Below the pieces are notes generated by a model. The model saw nothing but the letters and a program-made list of their open reading frames with translations. It had not been told where the DNA came from and made no database searches. The position numbers were made by a program, and so were the translations under genes. Below are positions 58,005 through 64,000 of a DNA stretch of 64,000 nt, in pieces; within the stretch, counting starts at the first letter, position 1; each line of letters begins with the position of its first letter. The stretch is from Absidia repens (lineage: Eukaryota > Mucoromycota > Mucoromycetes > Mucorales > Cunninghamellaceae), in the NCBI GenBank assembly GCA_002105175.1, contig MCGE01000002.1, positions 186,001 through 250,000 on the forward strand, in the 5' to 3' direction.

Positions 58005-58830
58005 AAAAAGAGCCCGCGTGGATTTTCTTTTATATTTACTCCCGCAATTTTTATTTTTTCCTCTTCTTTCTTTCCATTTTTTTTTTTTCCCCTTCATCAT
58101 TTCTCCTCTTTGAGGTTGTGGTGATCTTAGATTAGTGTCAGGACAGTTTAGAAGCGCTTTTAGGACAGGGATTGCAACATCCATAGGGAAACCCTTTCAT
58201 TTTGGACCTAGGTTAGATCCACCCATTAGTAGATCCCTTTTTGGCGCCTTCATTAGCTTAGTTTAGTATTTTGGTTTTGTCCATAGTTTTTGCTTCTACA
58301 TCTGAATAAAATATATCTCTTTTTACAATGCTTCAATGAAAAATGTCTCCATTCGTCTCTCCCATGTCTTAATCAATAGATCCTGTTTTTACTACCACCA
58401 CTCTCCCCCGTTTTGATTAGTGTGGAGTGTTGTGCTTCAATAAAAACCTCCTTTTAGTCTTTCTCAGGTCATGTACAGTATACTAGATCTCTTTTCACAA
58501 TTATTACCTTGAAAATGTTGATCGCTCTACTTATTTCCCTCAAATCTCCTTCATACCTCTCCATTAGCCCCCCCCCTTTTTTTACTACCTTCAATATATA
58601 CTTCAATAAAATACGTCTCGTTTTTTATTTTTAGTGTTAACCATCCTCTGACTCATTAGATAACAAACAAAGCCGTTATTGTGGCCGATTTGTGAGTATC
58701 TATCATATACTTGTTTTCTAGTTCACCCGCTAGGACTCCTTTCCCATTGAGTGCCCGCCTGTAGCCCTCATCGATAGTCCTATTCACTTAATATCAAATG
58801 TGGCCTTACTACCTACCAATCGACCAATGA
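58005..58830 (+). repeat. Dispersed CACGTG-headed element, copy E (long form, diverged head)
   Basis: The head is degenerate (AGCCCGCGTG at 58011-58020 in place of CCGCCCACGTG), followed by a CT/T tract. The core is CTTAGATTAGTGTCAGGAC. The left hairpin arm is mutated (GAAGCGCTTTT) against an intact right arm (GGGAAACCCTTTC). Then TTGTCCATAGTT, GAATAAAATATAT, TCAATAAAAACCTC, TCAATAAAATACGTC and the terminal block (ATTTGTGAGTATCTATC to CACTTAATATCAAATGTGG), collinear with copy C to its end. Confidence 0.85.
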
Positions 58831-59315
58831 TATAAATAATCCTATGACAGTACTTGCCGTGATTGTAGTCTAGACTATAGAGCATTTTTCCCTCCGCTTT
58901 TCTTAGAAATCACTATGTCAATATAAAAAAGATAAAAAAAAAGGCTCACTCATCCTAGACAATAACCTAATATTACTTGATAAAAATAAACACAATGATA
59001 AAAGTACTAAGGGTAAGATTTAACTTCTTGTATACGACGTGATATAGAAGGTAGCATATAACTCTACAGCACAATAAAGACAAGAAGACTATAATAATAA
59101 AGACATTCATGAAGTGTGGTTTTTATTGAACATATATACGAGGGGATAAAATGTAATAATATAATAATATATAAGAAGAATATAAACCTAGTAAACGATA
59201 ACTATATCAAAATCAAAGGGGTGGTGGGGAAGAGGAGGAGAATATACATAATATATTAATCACATAATAAACAAGAGGTTCGTATCTATATTGATAACGT
59301 AGAAATGATAGTGAA
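58831..59315. other. Intergenic, 3' side of metacaspase
   Basis: AT-rich, with no frame worth naming; it includes the 3'UTR of the minus-strand metacaspase gene (stop at 59316). Confidence 0.55.
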
Positions 59316-61858
59316 TCAAAATGTCAGGTCTCCTTTCATGTCATTTTGTTTTTTTTTTCTTTTTCTTACCAATAGGGTGGCTGGAGCTAAATTGGGGTCG
59401 TTGGGAGTACTTTTCACGAAGAATGGCACGAACTGAGTTGAGAAGCTGAAGATAAGATTGGTTCTTGTTGGAACGTAAGGCAGCTTTGCGAGATATAAAA
59501 AAAAAATTCAAGCAATATTAGCATCATCTATCCTATAAAACATATATATATGTATGTATGCATTATGAGAAAGGGGACCGTTACTTACTAGTGAGGGCAT
59601 AGGACATAGCACCAGTCGCTCTGGAGTTGATCACCGCATCAGCACTTGTTTGATCATCCTTACAGCCACTGAAGGAGATCACATCCGCTTCACTTCCCTT
59701 GAATTGTTTCACCCGCTCGTCAGTCTTTTTCCCAGTCATCACCTTATTTCCTATGGACATGAGCGAAGAGAGGGCGCCACCGACGTTGCCACCAGCATAT
59801 GCCATACCAGCCTTCATCAATCCATTACCAGCATCCTTGAAGATATTTTGCTCCTTCACAGCGCCTTGTGTAGAGTAGACATAGGGCAAATCCAAGGCAG
59901 TGCCACTATGACAACTATCAAAAATAGCCGTCAATCGGCATCCTCTTGGTAAGCGTTGGACCATAATAGCGTTCATTTCCTATCAAACCAAATCAAACCA
60001 CAAACAAGTAAGAACATGCAAAATCCATTCCATTGATCGTCCGTAAAAGGTAAGAAAAAAAAGAACGTTAACTTACGTCATCTACAATTTGACCAGTTTG
60101 TCCAGGATAACGATCGTGATCAACAGGGTAAATTGTTTCGTCGAATCCATCGTCTTCATCACCGTCTTGATCTTTCACCTATACACATATATATGAAAAA
60201 AAGAGAGCAATCCACACGTCAGCTTATGTGTGGGCAGTTGATAATCTAAATCCTTTATACTTACACTTCCACCATGACCACTGAACTGGAAAAAGAATCT
60301 ATATTTGATAACAAGTGTACAAAGTACATTAGACTACCCTGGCTTGTGTCCTTTCCATACGCCCCATTAACTATGTATATACTTACGAATCATTAGGCTG
60401 AGCATTTGCCACTAGCCATTGCATCCCACTGATCATATTTTGCTTGGTAGGAATAAATCGAGGGTCGGATTGATCGTCGGTAAGAATCACCATATCCTCC
60501 TATTGAATCATAACCATCAAGAGAAGAAATTAGCTATGTATTCTCTAGATCGTCCTTTTTTTTTTATATATAGCACTTACTTCGCGGAAATTGTACAATT
60601 GGATCAAAAATGACTTGACATTGTGGACGTCATTGATACACCCTACAATTCGAAAAAAAAAGCTGTGAATATACAAGTACCAACCAACACCGACCCTGTA
60701 AAAGGTGGCAGCGGGGGTGGGTGGCGGCGACACGTTTACCTCTTAATTCGTTCTTGGTCCTAAAGTAATTGATACCGATCAAAAGCGCGCGCTTACGTCC
60801 TTGACCTGGAAGAAGAAGAAAGAGGAATCAGAATGAGTATGAATGATATGAGGGGTATGGAATAGGAATGGATCTTACAATTTGAAAGCTGGAAATTGGG
60901 AGGAGGGGCATTTTGCATCATTGGGTTCACATGCATGATGAATTGGTTGGCACCTTGTTGGTTGTTTGATGGAGCATAAGGGGCTACGATAATAACAAGA
61001 TAATAGACGAGGTAAGTCTCGTTGTATATATACAAACTAAAATCATACCTGGATTAGCTGGTTGATGGGCAGAGTTGGGAGGTTGAGAGTAATTGGCCTG
61101 GGCTAAAGTTGGATCAGTGGGACGAAAGACAGGATCTTGACCTATTATAGGAAAGAATGAAATGGGTTAGTCAGTATTGAAAAAAAAATTATACGTTGAC
61201 ATTGACGTTCAAGTTACCAGTATAGGCAGGAGGTTGAATGTGTTCATTGCCAGGATAAGGTCTATAATTGGGACCACTTTGTGGGGGTGGGGGTGCATAC
61301 TAAGAGATAATAAGAATATGTGAGTAATGTCATTATTGTTGGTTTTGCAATGAAATGGAACCTTACGTTGTTGTGAGAGCTGTATCCTTGTCTATTCGCC
61401 GGCGGAGGAGGAGGAGGAGGATACTACAATAATAATAATGATAAATATAAGGACAGTGGATTACGGATACCATATTAGTTATTTCTTGATCTTACGTTGC
61501 CACCTGGAGAAGAGCCTGGATAAGATTGTTGAGGAGGAGGAGGGGGATACTACAATGATAATAATAGTACAAGGAAAATGGGTTAGAGACATCTTCACGT
61601 TACCCTATTATCTATTTATTGTCCTTACATTGCCACCAGGATAAGACTGTTGAGGAGGGGGAGGGGGGTACTACAATAATAATTTTAATATAAGGACAGT
61701 GAGTTAGGGATCAAGTTACCCAGCTATGTATTTATTGTACTTACACCGCCACCTGGATAAGGTTGTTGGGGAGGTGGGTACCCATAACCTTGCTGAGGGG
61801 GAGGATAATTGTTTGGAGGAGGAGGAGGATAACCACCATAATTCCCAGGATAGGCCAT
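59316..61858 (-). CDS. MCA1: Type I metacaspase
   Basis: Fifteen exons: 61858-61745, 61670-61629, 61549-61496, 61423-61367, 61299-61218, 61141-61049, 60983-60879, 60805-60740, 60642-60581, 60499-60387, 60298-60265, 60178-60077, 59979-59589, 59483-59370 and 59329-59316. All phases close to 480 aa. It is an Arg/Lys-specific cysteine protease linked to protein quality control and cell death in fungi. The N-terminal 170 residues are a Pro/Gln/Tyr/Gly-rich prodomain built from repeated [13 protein letters not shown] units. The p20 region begins [14 protein letters not shown]; the catalytic His is in FQFSGHGG and the catalytic Cys in IFDSCHSG. The acidic calcium-site context [13 protein letters not shown] is present. 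The final 14-nt exon restores the family-typical SSSHPID ending (then LTF). Exons 2-4 are tandem duplicates. Confidence 0.95.
61367..61745 (-). repeat. Tandemly duplicated exon-intron units in the metacaspase prodomain
   Basis: Three consecutive exons (61670-61629, 61549-61496, 61423-61367) encode variants of [13 protein letters not shown]. The introns before them (61744-61671, 61628-61550, 61495-61424) are themselves alike, each with a GTAAG donor after a Gly/Asn codon and an acceptor in the form TATTATTGTAG or close to it. All units are phase 0, so copies can be added or lost without disturbing the frame. Confidence 0.85.
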
Positions 61859-62445
61859 GTTGATTGTTTGAATGAAAAATAAAGAAGAAGAGAGAAAAAC
61901 GGAACTGAAATGGAAAATCAAGTCAATTGCAGCGCCTCAAACAATAGAAATATTGAAACGCCGCCCGCAGCGAAAATTTGTTTTGCCAAGGGGAAGACGA
62001 GTACTCTCAGTCCATAATGCACGATACAACCGAAATCGAACCGGAAAAATATTTGTTTTTTGGTAATGACATGAATATCACTGGGCATTTTATTAAAAAC
62101 AATAATTTAATGATAAATAAAGGATGATCAAGCTTCTGTTTTTTAAAAAAGAGTTTATTTGTCTATCTCGCATTGTATTATATCGTTTGTATTTACTATA
62201 CACTACAGTACCCACACTGTACTCTACAGTACCCACACTATGCTCTACAGTACCGGAAAATGCATGTTGATGAGCTTCTACTTTATAGTATCAAAGTGTC
62301 AGTCATTTGACATGAAGCTTATTTTCGTCAACGCTGACATAATAAATCGTGCGAGAAATTGAACTTCGACCTTTTATAAGTCCCGCTCGCATTTTCATCT
62401 CTTCATCTTTTTTCTACGTTTTTTTTAATTTTTATTTGAAAAAAA
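61859..62445. promoter_or_regulatory. Divergent promoter region, metacaspase (-) / PhyH (+), with 21-bp tandem repeat
   Basis: 587 bp between two divergent starts. A 21-bp unit (CTACAGTACCCACACTGTACT) occurs twice plus a 10-bp partial copy at 62203-62254. GAAACGCCGCCCGCAGCG near 61956-61974 resembles the GC-rich head box of the dispersed element but lacks CACGTG. T/C-rich leader before 62446. Confidence 0.6.
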
Positions 62446-63566
62446 ATGTTGACTGATATCCATAATGTACCTATTGATGAAGCTCTGAAGAAAGACGGTT
62501 TTGTAATTGTTGACAATCTCATTACGGACGAACAGCTGCCCAGGCTCAAGGACGCCTGTGAACGAGTCATCACAAAGGCTCGAAATGGCGAATGGAAACA
62601 CAGGTACGTTGATGAACCGGAGAGAGGAGGGGTTAGAGAGTGTGTAGTTGGAAATCCGTAAATAACTCGATTCATTTTATGTATTTATAGGCGTTTAGTT
62701 GGTACTCAGTTTCCTCCCTGGACTGAAGGTGACGACGTTTGGGGCGTCCAGCACTTGTTACATCCCGACTTGAATGAAACTGTCTTTATGGAATGGTATG
62801 GCTCTGAGGCACTCCTAGCCGCTGTCAGTCAACTGATCAATACAAAACGTGATGATTTACAATTTGGTAATATATTGATTACTGTTTGGCATATAACACT
62901 CATTAACAACCAACGAGTTATATTGTAGAATTGTTCAATCTTTTGATCAACCCTCGGGACCATGATTTTGATCTGACTTGGCATCGGGACTCAATTCCTG
63001 CCGATACTTTGCAAGATAAAGAAGAGGAATTATTGACGATTCCTCACTATGGAACCCAATGGAATACGTAAGTTGAAGAAATATTATACAAAGAAACGCT
63101 GGGTAGTTGAACCAAGTGATTCACACACTGACTCTCACACATAATATAATATATATTTAGTGCTCTATATGAAGATGATTGTCTTTATGTTGTGCCCAAC
63201 TCTCATCGCCGTGTTCGAACACCTGAAGAACGCGATATTACCATCAATGACCCTAAAAGCCAAAACATGCCCGGACAACTTCGCGTGAACCTGAAACCTG
63301 GACAAACTGTGTTTTACGACAACAACATCCTTCATCGAGCAGCTTACTTTTGCAGTCAGAAACGCGCTACTCTCCATGCATCTATGGGTACCATCGAAGG
63401 TGGACATCATCGAGCCAAGACAGCTTTCCAGCATGGTCTCGATTGGATGAACACTGATGCATTCAAGGCTTCCTTGGTGGATTCGCTGAAAACTCCTTTT
63501 GCCAATACCCAAGCAATGGCCGCTCGTGCTGGTCTTGACAAATATGAATCCAAACCTATCCATTGA
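62446..63566 (+). CDS. Phytanoyl-CoA dioxygenase (PhyH) family protein
   Basis: Four exons: 62446-62603, 62691-62866, 62929-63067 and 63161-63566. They encode 292 aa. It is a non-haem Fe(II)/2-oxoglutarate-dependent dioxygenase fold. The start has DGFVIVDNLITDEQL, the usual PhyH opening. The metal site is WHRDS (H-x-D) with the distal His in NNILHRA, and the 2-oxoglutarate-binding Arg is probably in QKRATLHAS. The CLYVVPNSHRR segment precedes the distal His, as in PhyH proteins. The substrate is unknown; family members hydroxylate fatty acyl-CoAs, alkaloids or other small molecules. No signal or peroxisomal targeting signal is evident (ends SKPIH). AATAAA is at 63692-63697. Confidence 0.9.
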
Positions 63567-64000
63567 AATTGAACATATCATAGTTTAGATAGTATTATTA
63601 TCCCTCTTCCCTCTCCTCCACTTAATATATTGTATTACTTTGTGTATGCGCTCCCCCTCCCTTCTTATATATTCCCATGTCTTCCCGTCTTAATAAAAAT
63701 CAAATTCCATTTTTTACCCGCTAACAAGTGTTTTGTTTTGTTTTGTTTTGTTGTATTTGTTTAATGGTCATTGGACTATACATTCACGTTAAACCAGAAG
63801 CCGTATGTCATCAATCATAAGTGCCTTTAGAAAACCATGTGCCCATACCTTTCCCTATGACTTTATCCGACTTTTTTTAAAAATCCCTTTAGAACAACAA
63901 CCAATGTTTACAATTTTTTTCCCCTTCAAATTTCTAAATCGAACAAAGTTTACTTTTCCCATAAATAATAAACGCTATACCCATCATTATGATATTCGTC
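63567..64000. other. 3' flank of the PhyH gene
   Basis: 3'UTR with AATAAA at 63692, a (TTTTG)n run at 63731-63752, then unassigned AT-rich sequence to the window end. Confidence 0.6.

Noticed and set aside
1..64000. Secondary-metabolite or defence gene cluster
   Set aside because: The transporters and oxidoreductases are scattered among housekeeping genes on both strands; no backbone synthase or shared regulator is present.

Overview
The window is fungal nuclear DNA, most likely from an early-diverging filamentous fungus of the Mucoromycota, probably Mucorales. The evidence is AT-rich composition, many short introns (about 50-110 nt) with GTAAGT-like donors and poly-T before the acceptor, CT-rich leaders ahead of start codons, AATAAA signals, and proteins typical of that group. 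I see no rRNA, tRNA, CRISPR array, prophage, bacterial operon or recognisable autonomous transposon. All exon models were built by hand from splice motifs, frame continuity and remembered family motifs.

Layout: 1-6.4 kb holds two minus-strand genes, tripeptidyl-peptidase II (3' end outside the window) and a CCDC6-like coiled-coil protein. 7-20 kb is a plus-strand series: an SDR oxidoreductase, a Gfo/Idh/MocA oxidoreductase, a Sel1-repeat protein, a small membrane protein and the checkpoint clamp subunit RAD9. 20.7-27.2 kb holds a two-helix membrane protein (minus), an HKD phospholipase D and a small, probably mitochondrial, Cys/His protein. 27.8-42 kb is a minus-strand block: the MTR4 RNA helicase, an F-box protein and a decayed copy of it, a YHM2-type mitochondrial carrier, a D/Q-rich protein and a RAD51 paralogue of XRCC3/RAD57 type. 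42-64 kb holds a Dal5-type MFS transporter (plus), neutral trehalase (minus), a PDR-type ABC transporter (plus), a type I metacaspase (minus) and a PhyH-family dioxygenase (plus). The genes are independent eukaryotic transcription units. Several pairs are head-to-head and may share promoters (41,977-42,187; 61,859-62,445; 6,400-7,092).

The most unusual signal is not a protein gene. Five copies of a diverged non-coding element lie between genes (about 16.0-16.5 kb inverted, 35.3-36.1, 45.0-45.8, 51.0-51.4 and 58.0-58.8 kb). Each begins near a CCGCCCACGTG-like box and a CT-rich tract. Each then carries a conserved core with a hairpin (AAGGGTTTCC pairing with GGAAACCCTT), followed by internal sub-units that end in AATAAA-like signals. 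One copy looks like an internal deletion between sub-units. I do not recognise the family; it could be a dispersed non-coding RNA family or a non-autonomous element.

Other points of interest are an 8-nt internal exon in TPP2, 12- and 24-nt exons in the phospholipase D gene, a GC-AG intron in the MFS gene, tandemly duplicated exons in the metacaspase prodomain, and single-base frame breaks at homopolymers in the trehalase and ABC genes (assembly error or real lesions).
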